DNA of 64,000 nt from Aphelocoma coerulescens (lineage: Eukaryota; Chordata; Aves; Passeriformes; Corvidae): the NCBI RefSeq assembly GCF_041296385.1, contig NW_027183981.1, positions 992,001 to 1,056,000 of the forward strand. The letters are read 5' to 3'. Numbering within the stretch: the stretch's first letter is position 1; every line of letters begins with the position of its first letter. The position numbers and the translations under genes were made by a program. This document shows, in pieces, positions 11,201 to 23,200 of the stretch. The notes below the pieces were generated by a model. The model was not told the DNA's origin. It did not search any database and saw only the letters and a program-made list of their open reading frames with translations.

Positions 11201-14200
11201 ATATCCCTGAGGGCTCCTTTGACTCCTTCATGCTGCAGTATCGGGATGCCCAAGGCCAGCCCCAGGCCCTGCCCATTGATGGCGGGTTCCACTCGGTGAC
11301 AGTGCCAGGGCTGTCCCCATCCCATCGGTACCGCTTCCACCTCTATGGGTTGCGGGGCAGGAAGAAGATTGACCACATCTCCACCGAGGTCCTGACAGGT
11401 GAGGGGGAAGGTCAGGGGGGTGAGGGTGTGTGGATAGAGGGAGAGAGGGAGGGATTAAGGGATGGGGGAATGGTGGGTGAAGGAAGGGATACAGAGGTGC
11501 AGGAGCAGAAAGATGGATGGATGGATGGATGGATGGATGGATGGGTGGATGGATGGATGGATGATGACTGGAGGGTTGCATGAATAGATGGATAGATGCA
11601 CAGTTAAGGTGAGAGATGGATGCATTGATGGATGGATCAATGGATGGACAGAGGAAGAGATGAGGAATGGATGGATGATTGAAAATGGATGACGGCCCCT
11701 GGGTGGGTTAGTTGGTTGGGTAGATTGAAGGATGGGGGAGAATGCATGGATGGTGATGGATGATGTATCAATGGAGGGGGGCCTCCTGTGTGGGTTGGAT
11801 GGATGAATGCTGGATGGACACGTGTCTGCACAGGTAACACGTGTGGCTGAGCCTGTGGCTGGATTTTGCTCTGAGTGAGGGGATGAGTGTAGGGGAATAG
11901 GGGTAGGAGAGTTGATGGATGATTGTATTCAAGGACTGACTGAAGGAAACTGGATGGATGGATGGATGGATGGATGGATGGATGGATGGATGGATGGATG
12001 GAAAAAGATGGATGAATGGATGAAGATGGATAATGGATGATTGCTGTTGGGGCAGTTTGTCAGTGGTTTGATATGTCAGATCAGTGACTCAATGCAGGGT
12101 GAGATTAAAGAAGGAGCTGAAAGAAAAGGTGTATAGTATGATCTGTAGTTAGATGGATGGGTAGATGATGGGTGCTGGAATGAACAGTCATGCAGATTAA
12201 AGTGTAAATGGAAGGATGTATGCATTGATTGGTGGGTGGTGGGATGGATGATTGGATGGACACAGGCATTCCCATGCCATCATCCATTGCAGGCACAGAA
12301 GAGCAAGAGGAGCTGCCCCTGCCCTCAGAGGAGCAAAAACATGAGAAACTCCAAACTGAGGCCCCTCCATCTGATGCTCCCCCACTGCGGGCAATGCTGG
12401 GAGAGCTGAGGGTCTCCAGTGTCACATCCAGCTCTGTGCAGCTACAGTGGAGTGTCCCTGAGGGCTCCTTTGATTCCTTCAAGCTGCAGTACCGGGATGC
12501 CCAAGGCCAGCCCCAGGCCCTGCCCATTGATGGAAGGTCCCACTCGGTGACGGTGCCAGGGCTGTCCCCGTCCCACCGTTACCACTTCCACCTCTACGGG
12601 TTGCAGGGCAGGAAGAAGACTGACCATGTCTCTATTGGTATTAGCACAGGTGAGATGGAAGGTCAGAGGGAGGGAGGGATGGATGGAGAGGTGGATGGAT
12701 CAAGAGATCCCACCCCCATTCCATCCCCATCCACCAGACAGCACCCACTGACTTGAGCACTACCCAATCAACCATTGACCTTTCCACTGACCTGGTCACC
12801 AGCATCTGCCATCCAGAATCATCATCATAATCCATCTATTATCCATCATTATCATCCATCATATACATCTACCATGTATCACCATCATCATCATCATCAT
12901 TCATCAATCACCTTCCATCCATTCTTCCATACACCCATTCATCACCCTTCATCCATCAAGGATGTATGGATGAATTGAAGATTGTCTATGGGAAATGGGG
13001 TTGGGAGGCACAGAGGCCTGGAGGGATGTGGGAAGAAAGAACCAGAGATGGATACGGAATTGGGTGGGGGTTGTCTTGGATGGAGGGATGGACGGATGTG
13101 CATGTGTGGATGGATGATTAGAGACATGGATGGAAAGACAACAGATGGATGATGCATGATTGTTGTTGGGGGTTTTTTGTTGGTGGTTTGACATGTCAAA
13201 TCAGTGGTTGGGTAGTTGGATGACCCAGTGCAAGGTGAGATTAAAGGAGTTGAATGATAAGGTGCATGGTATGACCCATGGTTAGATAGATGAGTAGATA
13301 ATGGGTGCTGGAATGAATGGTCCAGGAGATGAAAGGATGGATGAATGGAGGGATGGGTGGATGGATGCATGGATGGATGGGTTGCTAAGTGGTGGGATGG
13401 ATAATTGGATGGAAACAGGCATTTCCAAACCTGTCACCATCCCCTCTCAATCACACCTGCAGCACAGCAAGAGGAGCTGCCCCTGCCCTCAGAGGAGCAC
13501 CAACAGGAGAAGCCTGAAACGAAATCCCACCCATCTGAGGGACCCCTGGTGAGGGCGGTGCTGGAGGAGCTGAGGGTCTCCAGCCTCACCCCCAGCTCCG
13601 TGGGGCTGCAGTGGACTGTCCCCAAGGGCTCCTTTGACTCCTTTATGCTGCAATATCGGGATGCCCAAGGCCAGCCCCAGGCCCTGCCCATCGCTGGTGG
13701 GTCTCGCTCGGTGACGGTGCCGGGGCTGTCCCCATCCCATCGGTACCGCTTCCACCTCTACGGGCTGCGGGGCAGTAAAAGGATTGACCGTGTCTCCACC
13801 GACGTCGTCACAGGTAAGGCAGAAGGTGGAAGGGATGGAAAGATCAAGAAATGGAGGCATCAAGGGGTCCCATGCCCATCCCATATGCACCCACCAGTGA
13901 GCAGCCATTGACTTGGCACCATCTGATGAACCATCAGCCCTTCCTTGGACCTATTGACTAACACCTTCCATCATCCATCATCCACCATCATCAGCAGCAA
14001 CCATCAATTATCCATCATCTTCCATCAACTTCATCTACCATGTATCACCGTCATCATCATGATCATCCATCAATCTTCATGCATCCATCTATCCTTCCAT
14101 GCTTCCCTCATACTCTATCCATCAAGGATGGGTTAAATGATGGATGAATGGAAGATTTTCCATGGGAAAGGGAGGTGGGAGGGGTGAAGTCCTGAAGAGA

Positions 14201-17200
14201 TATGTAAGAGAGAGCCAGTGAGATGGATGTGGAATTGCCTAGGTTGTTGTGTTGGATGTTGGGTGTGTGATGGGCAGAATGGATGGATGGATGGATGGAT
14301 GGATGGATGGATGGATGGATGGATGGATGGATGGATGGATGGATGGATGGATGGATTGGTTGGTTGGTTGGTTGGTTGGTTGCTGGGTGGTGGGATGGAC
14401 ATTTGGAGTGAAAGGTAGAAGCCCACGGCCATCACCCTTCCCCGTCCAATGCAGCCAGCAAAGAACCCTTGCCTTCAGAAGAGCCCCAACTGGAGAAGCC
14501 GGAAACTGAGTTCCCAACATCTGAGGCAATCTCGGCACGAGCGGTGCTGGGAGAACTGAGGGTCTCCAGTGTCACACCCAACTCTGTGCAGCTGCAGTGG
14601 AGTGTCCCTGAGGGCTCCTTTGAGTCCTTCATGCTGCGGTACCGGGATGCCCGGGGCCAGCCCCAGGCCCTGCCCATCCATGGCGGGTCCCACTCAGTGA
14701 CGGTGTCAGGGCTGTCCCCGTCTCGTTGGTACCGCTTCCACCTCTGTGGGTTGCGGGGTGGGAAGAAGATTGACCACGTCTCCACCGAGGTCCTGACAGG
14801 TAAGGGGGAAGGTCAGGGGGAGGAGGGGTGGGTGGATGTATGGATAAAGAATGATGGATATATGGAGAGGTGGAGGGATGAAGGGATGGAGGAATGGGGG
14901 AGTGGAGGAAGGGATGGAGTGGAGGAGGAATGGATGGATGGATGGATGAATGCATGCATGGATGACTTGAACTATAAATGAATGGATGAATGGATGGGTG
15001 GGCAGATGATGGGTGCAAAAATGAATTGTCTTGGACATGAAAAGATGGAGGGATGGACGGAGGGACGGATGGGTGGATGGAGGGATGGGTGGACACACGG
15101 ATGGGTGGACGGACAGATGGAGGGATGGACGGATGGGTGGAGTTGGTGGTGGGTTGGATGTTTGGATGGACACAGGCATTCCCGTGCCCACCACCATCCC
15201 CTCTCCATCACAGCTGCAGAAGAGCCAGAGGAGCTGTCCCTGGCCTCAGAGGAACCGCAGCATGAGAAACCCCAAACTGAGGCCCCTGCAACTGAGGCCA
15301 CTCCAGCACGGGCGATGCTGGAGGAGCTGAGGGTCTCCAGCCTCACCCCCAGCTCCGTGGGGCTGCAGTGGACTGTCCCCAAGGGCTCCTTTGACTCCTT
15401 TATGCTGCAATATCGGGATGCCCAAGGCCAGCCCCAGGCCCTGCCCATCGCTGGTGGGTCTCGCTCGGTGACGGTGCCGGGGCTGTCCCCATCCCATCGG
15501 TACCGCTTCCACCTCTATGGGCTGCGGGGCAGTAAAAGGATTGACCGTGTCTCCACCGACGTCGTCACAGGTAAGGCAGAAGGTGGAAGGGATGGAAAGA
15601 TCAAGAAATGGAGGCATCAAGGGGTCCCATGCCCATCCCATATGCACCCACCAGTGAGCAGCCATTGACTTGGCACCATCTGATGAACCATCAGCCCTTC
15701 CTTGGACCTATTGACTAACACCTTCCGTCATCCATCATCCACCATCATCAGCAGCAACCATCAATTATCCATCATCTTCCATCAACTTCATCTACCATGT
15801 ATCACCGTCATCATCATGATCATCCATCAATCTTCATGCATCCATCTAGCCTTCCATGCTTCCCTCATACTCTATCCATCAAGGATGGGTTAAATGATGG
15901 ATGAATGGAAGATTTTCCATGGGAAAGGGAGGTGGGAGGGGTGAAGTCCTGAAGAGATATGTAAGAGAGAGCCAGTGAGATGGATGTGGAATTGCCTAGG
16001 TTGTTGTGTTGGATGTTGGGTGTGTGATGGGCAGAATGGATGGATGGATGGATGGATGGATGGATGGATGGATGGATGGATGGATGGATGGATGGATGGA
16101 TGGATGGATTGGTGGGTGGTGGGATGGACATTTGGAGTGAGAGTTGGATTCTCATGGCCATCACCATTCCCCCTCCAAAGAACCCTTGCCTTCAGCCAGC
16201 AAAGAACCCTTGCCTTCAGAAGAGCCCCAACAGGAGAAGCCAGAAACTGAGTTCCCAACATCTGAGGCACTCCCGGCACGAGCGGTGCTGGGGGAACTGA
16301 GGGTCTCCAGTGTCACACCCAACTCTGTGCAGCTGCAGTGGAGTGTCCCTGAGGGCTCCTTTGAGTCCTTCATGCTGCAGTACCGAGATGCCCGGGGCCA
16401 GCCCCAGGCCCTGCCCATCGATGGCGGGTCCCACTTAGTGACGGTGCCAGGGCTGTCCCCGTCTCGCCGGTACCGCTTCCACCTCTATGGGTTGCGGGGC
16501 AGGAAGAAGATTGACCACGTCTCCACCGAGGTCCTGACAGGTAAGGGGGAATGTCAGGGGGAGGAGGGGTGGGTGGATGTATGGATAAAGTATGATGGAT
16601 ATATGGAGAGGTGGAGGGATCAAGTGATGCAGTGATGGAGGAATGGATGAATGCATGGAGGGATGGATGCATGCATGGATGGATGATGGTTGCCAGAATG
16701 AATGATGCAGAATATGGAAATGTGGATGGATGGGTTGGTTGGTATGTGGTGGATGGATGTTTGGATGGGCGCACCCATCACCATCCCCTCTCCATCGCAG
16801 CTGCAGAAGAGCCAGAGGAGCTGTCCCTGCCCTCAGAGGAACCACAGCATGAGAAACCCCAGACTGAGGCCCCTGCAACTGAGGCCACTCCAGCACGGGC
16901 GGTGCTGGAGGAGCTGAGGGTCTCCAGCCTCACCCCCAGCTCCGTGGGGCTGCAGTGGACTGTCCCCAAGGGCTCCTTTGACTCCTTTATGCTGCAATAT
17001 CGGGATGCCCAAGGCCAGCCCCAGGCCCTGCCCATCGCTGGTGGGTCTCGCTCGGTGACGGTGCCGGGGCTGTCCCCATCCCATCGGTACCGCTTCCACC
17101 TCTATGGGCTGCGGGGCAGTAAAAGGATTGACCGTGTCTCCACCGACGTCGTCACAGGTAAGGCAGAAGGTGGAAGGGATGGAAAGATCAAGAAATGGAG

Positions 17201-20200
17201 GCATCAAGGGGTCCCATGCCCATCCCATATGCACCCACCAGTGAGCAGCCATTGACTTGGCACCATCTGATGAACCATCAGCCCTTCCTTGGACCTATTG
17301 ACTAACACTTTCCATCATCCATCATCCACCATCATCAGCAGCCACCATCAATTATCCATCATCTTCCATCAACTTCATCTACCGTGTATCACAGTCATCA
17401 TCATCCATCAATCTTCATGCATTCATCTATCCTTCCATGCTTCCCTCATACTCTCTATCTGTCAAGGATGGGTTAAATGATGGATGAATGGAAGATTTTC
17501 CATGGGAAAGGGGGGTGGGAGGACTGAAGTCCTGAAGAGATGTATGAGAGAACCCGCGAGATGGATGTGGAATTGCCTAGGGGGTGGATTTGGATTTTGG
17601 GTGTGTGATGGGAAGCATGGATGGATGGATGGATGGATGGATGGATGGATTGGTTGGTTGCTGGGTGGTGGGATGGACATTTGGAATGAGAGTTGGATTC
17701 TCATGGCCATCACCATTTTCCCTCCAATGCAGCCAGCAAAGAACCCTTACCCACTGAGAAGCCCCAACAGGAGAAGCCGGAGATTGAGTTCCCAACATCT
17801 GAGGCACTCCCGGCACGAGCGGTGCTGGGGGAACTGAGGGTCTCCAGTGTCACACCCAACTCTGTGCAGCTGCAGTGGAGTGTCCCTGAGGGCTCCTTTG
17901 AGTCCTTCATGCTGCAGTATCGGGATGCCCAGGGCCAGCCCCAGGCCCTGCCCATTGATGGCGGGTCCCACTTAGTGACGGTGCCAGGGCTGTCCCCGTC
18001 TCGCCGGTATCGCTTCCACCTCTATGGGTTGCGGGGCAGGAAGAAGATTGACCACGTCTCCACCGAGGTCCTGACAGGTAAGGGGAATGTGAGGAGGAGG
18101 AAGGGTGGGTGGATGTATGGGTAAAGAATGATGGATATATGGAGAGGTGGAGGGATCAAGGGATGGAGGAATGGGGGGAGTGGAGGAAGGGATGGAGTCA
18201 AGGAGGAATGGAGGAATGGATGGATGGATGGATGGATGGATGACTTGAACTTATAAATGAATGGATGAATGGATAGGTGGGTAGATGATGGGTGCAAAAA
18301 TGAATTGTCTAGGAGATGAAAAGATGGATGGATGGATGGATGGATGGATGGATGGATGGATGGATGGATGGAGTTGGTGGTGGGTTGGATGTTTGGATGG
18401 ACACAGGCATTCCCGTGCCCATCACCATCCCCTCTCCATCACAGCTGCAGAAGAGCCAGAGGAGCTGTCCCTGCCCTCAGAGGAACCACAGCATGAGAAA
18501 CCCCAAACTGAGGCCCCTGCAACTGAGGCCACTCCAGCACGGGCGGTGCTGGAGGAGCTGAGGGTCTCCAGCCTCACCCCCAGCTCCGTGGGGCTGCAGT
18601 GGACTGTCCCCAAGGGCTCCTTTGACTCCTTTATGCTGCAATATCGGGATGCCCAAGGCCAGCCCCAGGCCCTGCCCATCGCTGGTGGGTCTCGCTCGGT
18701 GACGGTGCCAGGGCTGTCCCCATCCCATCGGTACCACTTCCACCTCTATGGGCTGCGGGGCAGTAAAAGGATTGACCGTGTCTCCACCGACGTCGTCACA
18801 GGTAAGGCAGAAGGTGGAAGGGATGGAAAGATCAAGAAATGGAGGCATTAAGGGGTCCCATGCCCATCCCATATGCACCCACCAGTGAGCAGCCATTGAC
18901 TTGGCACCATCTGATGAACCATCAGCCCTTCCTTGGACCTATTGACTAACACCTTCCGTCATCCATCATCCACCATCATCAGCAGCAACCATCAATTATC
19001 CATCATCTTCCATCAACTTCATCTACCATGTATCACCGTCATCATCATGATCATCCATCAATCTTCATGCATCCATCTATCCTTCCATGCTTCCCTCATA
19101 CTCTATCCATCAAGGATGGGTTAAATGATGGATGAATGGAAGATTTTCCATGGGAAATGGGGGTGGGAGGGGTGAAGTCCTGAAGAGATGTGTGAGAGAA
19201 CCAGCGAGATGGATGTGGAATTGCCTAGGGGGTGGATTTGGATTTTGGGTGTGTGATGGGAAGGATGGATGGATGGATGGATGGATGGATGGATGGATGG
19301 ATGGATGGATGGATGGATTGGTGGGTGGTGGGATGGACATTTGGAGTGAGAGTTGGATTCTCATGGCCATCACCATTCCCCCTCCAATGCAGCCAGCAAA
19401 GAACCCTTGCCCTCAGAAGAGCCCCAACAGGAGAAGCCAGAAACTGAGTTCCCAACATCTGAGGCACTCCCGGCACGAGAGGTGCTGGGGGAACTGAGGG
19501 TCTCCAGTGTCACACCCAACTCTGTGCAGCTGCAGTGGAGTGTCCCTGAGGGCTCCTTTGAGTCCTTCATGCTGCAGTACCGAGATGCCCGGGGCCAGCC
19601 CCAGGCCCTGCCCATTGATGGCGGGTCCCACTTAGTGACAGTGCCAGGGCTGTCCCCGTCTCGCCGGTACCGCTTCCACCTCTATGGGTTGCGGGGCAGG
19701 AAGAAGATTGACCACGTCTCCACTGAGGTCCTGACAGGTAAGGGGGAATGTCAGGGGGAGGAGGGGTGGGTGGATGTATGGATAAAGTATGATGGATATA
19801 TGGAGAGGTGGAGGGATCAAGTGATGCAGTGATGGAGGAATGGATGAATGCATGGAGGGATGGATGCATGCATGGATGGATGATGGTTGCCAGAATGAAT
19901 GATGCAGAATATGGAAATGTGGATGGATGGGTTGGTTGGTATGTGGTGGATGGATGTTTGGATGGGCGCACCCATCACCATCCCCTCTCCATCACAGCTG
20001 CAGAAGAGCCAGAGGATCTGTCCCTGCCCTCAGAGGAACCACAGCATGAGAAACCCCAGACTGAGGCCCCTGCAACTGAGGCCACTCCAGCACGGGCGGT
20101 GCTGGAGGAGCTGAGGGTCTCCAGCCTCACCCCCAGCTCTGTGGGGCTGCAGTGGACTGTCCCCAAGGGCTCCTTTGACTCCTTTATGCTGCAATATCGG

Positions 20201-23200
20201 GATGCCCAAGGCCAGCCCCAGGCCCTGCCCATCGCTGGTGGGTCTCGCTCGGTGACGGTGCCGGGGCTGTCCCCATCCCATCGGTACCGCTTCCACCTCT
20301 ATGGGCTGCGGGGCAGTAAAAGGATTGACCGTGTCTCCACCGACGTCGTCACAGGTAAGGCAGAAGGTGGAAGGGATGGAAAGATCAAGAAATGGAGGCA
20401 TCAAGGGGTCCCATGCCCATCCCATATGCACCCACCAGTGAGCAGCCATTGACTTGGCACCATCTGATGAACCATCAGCCCTTCCTTGGACCTATTGACT
20501 AACACCTTCCATCATCCATCATCCATCATCCACCATCATCAGCAGCAACCATCAATTATCCATCGTCATCCGTCATCTTCATCTACCGTGTATCACAGTC
20601 ATCGTCATCATCATCCATGAATCTTCATGCATTCATCTATCCTTCCATGCTTCCCTTATTCTCTATCTGTCAAGGTTGGATTCAATGATGGATGAATGGA
20701 AGATTTTCCATGGGAAATGGGGGTGGGAGGGGTGGAGTCCTGAAGAGATATGTAAGAGAGAGCCAGCGAGATGGATGTGGAATTGCCTAGGTTGTTGTGT
20801 TGGATGTTGGGTGTGTGATGGGCTGGATGAATGGATGGATGGATGGATGGATGGATGGATGGATGGATGGATGGATGGATGGATGGATGGATGGATGGAT
20901 GGATGGATTGGTTGGTTGGTTGGTTGGTTGGTTGGTTGGTTGGTTGCTGGGTGGTGGGTGGTGGGATGGACATTTGGAGTGAGAGTTGGATTCTCATGGC
21001 CATCACCATTCCCCCTCCAATGCAGCCAGCAAAGAACCCTTACCCACTGAGAAGCCCCAACAGGAGAAGCCGGAGATTGAGTTCCCAACATCTGAAGCAC
21101 TCCCGGCACGAGCGGTGCTGGGGGAACTGAGGGTCTCCAGTGTCACACCCAACTCTGTGCAGCTGCAGTGGAGTGTCCCTGAGGGCTCCTTTGAGTCCTT
21201 CATGCTGCAGTATCGGGATGCCCAGGGCCAGCCCCAGGCCCTGCCCATTGATGGCGGGTCCCACTCGGTGACAGTGCCAGGGCTGTCCCCGTCTCGCCGG
21301 TATCGCTTCCACCTCTACGGGATGCAGGGCAAGAAGAAGATTGACCACGTCTCCACTGAGGTCCTGACAGGTAAGGGGGAATGTCAGGGGGAGGAGGGGT
21401 GGGTGGATGTATGGATAAAGAATGATGGATATATGGAGAGGTGGAGGGATCAAGGGATGGAGGAATGGGGGAGTTGAGGAAGAGATGGAGTGGAGGAGGA
21501 ATGGATGGATGGATGGATGGATGGATGGATGGATGGATGGATGGATGGATGACTTGAACTATAAATGAATGGATGAATGGATGGGTGGGTAGATGATGGG
21601 TGCCAAATTGAATTGTCTAGGAGATGAAAAGATGGACGGACGGACGGACGGATGGACGGACGGAGGGATGGATGGATGGAGGGATGGATGGATGGATGGA
21701 GTTGGTGGTTGGTTGGATGTTTGGATGGACACAGGCATTCCCATGCCCATCACCATCCCCTCTCCATCACAGCTGCAGAAGAGCCAGAAGAGCTGCCCTC
21801 AGAGGAACCACAGCATGAGAAACCCCAAACTGAGGCCCCTGCAACTGAGGCCACTCCAGCACGGGCGGTGCTGGAGGAGCTGAGGGTCTCCAGCCTCACC
21901 CCCAGCTCCGTGGGGCTGCAGTGGACTGTCCCCAAGGGCTCCTTTGACTCCTTTATGCTGCAATATCGGGATGCCCAAGGCCAGCCCCAGGCCCTGCCCA
22001 TCGCTGGTGGGTCTCGCTCGGTGACGGTGCCGGGGCTGTCCCCATCCCATCGGTACCGCTTCCACCTCTATGGGCTGCGGGGCAGTAAAAGGATTGACCG
22101 TGTCTCCACTGACGTTGTCACAGGTAAGGAGAAATCTTAGAGGGGAGAAGGGTTGGAGACATGGTTGTAGAAGGGGACAGGTTGACATGGGGCTGGATGG
22201 AGAGATGGATGATGGATGCATTCACATAGGGTTTTGTGGAGTCATGGGTAGAAGGACGAACAAATCAACATGAAGATTATGGGAAGCCTGAAGAACTGGA
22301 TCATGGTGTGATGAATGGAGGTTTGGGTGCATGGCTGGCTGGCTAGCTGGATGGATGGCGACTGAACAAACACACTGATGAATGGGCGGGTGGTTGAAGA
22401 ACTCTGGATGGATGGACTGTGAGATTCCACTATGAACACTGGGTTTGAGAGAGATGGATGCATGGATGGATACATGGCTGATGGGGGTTGTTGGTCAATA
22501 GGCAGGCGGGAAGTATCAATCATTGAGTGGATGTTTTCCAGGGTTTGTGACTGCTCACAATGGTGGATGGTGATGTGGAGGGGAAGGAGAGATGGGTGGA
22601 ATTGGGCAGGGAAACTGGAGACAGCTTGGAGGTGGAGAGATGGCTGGGACCATGGGAGGGTAGAGTGATGAAGGGATGGATGGATGGATGGATGGATGGA
22701 TGGATGGATGGATGGATGGATGGAGGGTTCCTGCTGTCCAGATGCCTGTCTTAATGGACAGAAGATTGTCCATGGGAAATGGAGCCTGGGAGGTGTGGAG
22801 GTAATGGGGGAATGTGGAGGGAAAGAGACAGATGAATATGGTGTTGGGTGGGGGGTTGGGTTGGGTGTTGGGTGGGGGGTTGGGTTGGGTGTTGGGTGGG
22901 TGGTGGGATGGATGGGTGATGGATGGATGGTAGTGATGGACAGTGGGTAGGGGGATGGTTGGGTAGGTGATGGATGGGTGTATGGATGAACACATGGACA
23001 GCCACACCCATTACTGTCCCCTGTGCATTGCAGTGCCAGACAAGCCAGAGGAGCCACCCTTGCCCTCAGAGGAGCCCAAAACTGAAACCCTGCCAACTGA
23101 GGACAACCAACATGAGCACCCCCAAACTGAGGTCCCTGCATCTGAGGCACGGGCAGTGCTGGGAGAGCTGAGGGTCTCCAGTGTCACACCCAACTCTGTG

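Noticed and set aside
14218..14509. Open frames rich in MDGW, and IHPS on the minus strand, at many places from 11 to 29 kb
   Set aside because: They are translations of (TGGA)n intronic microsatellites next to real FNIII exons.
13463..22123. Separate small genes for each FNIII exon
   Set aside because: Each segment is a phase 1-1 exon bounded by AG and GT, and the exons join with their neighbours into a single tenascin frame.
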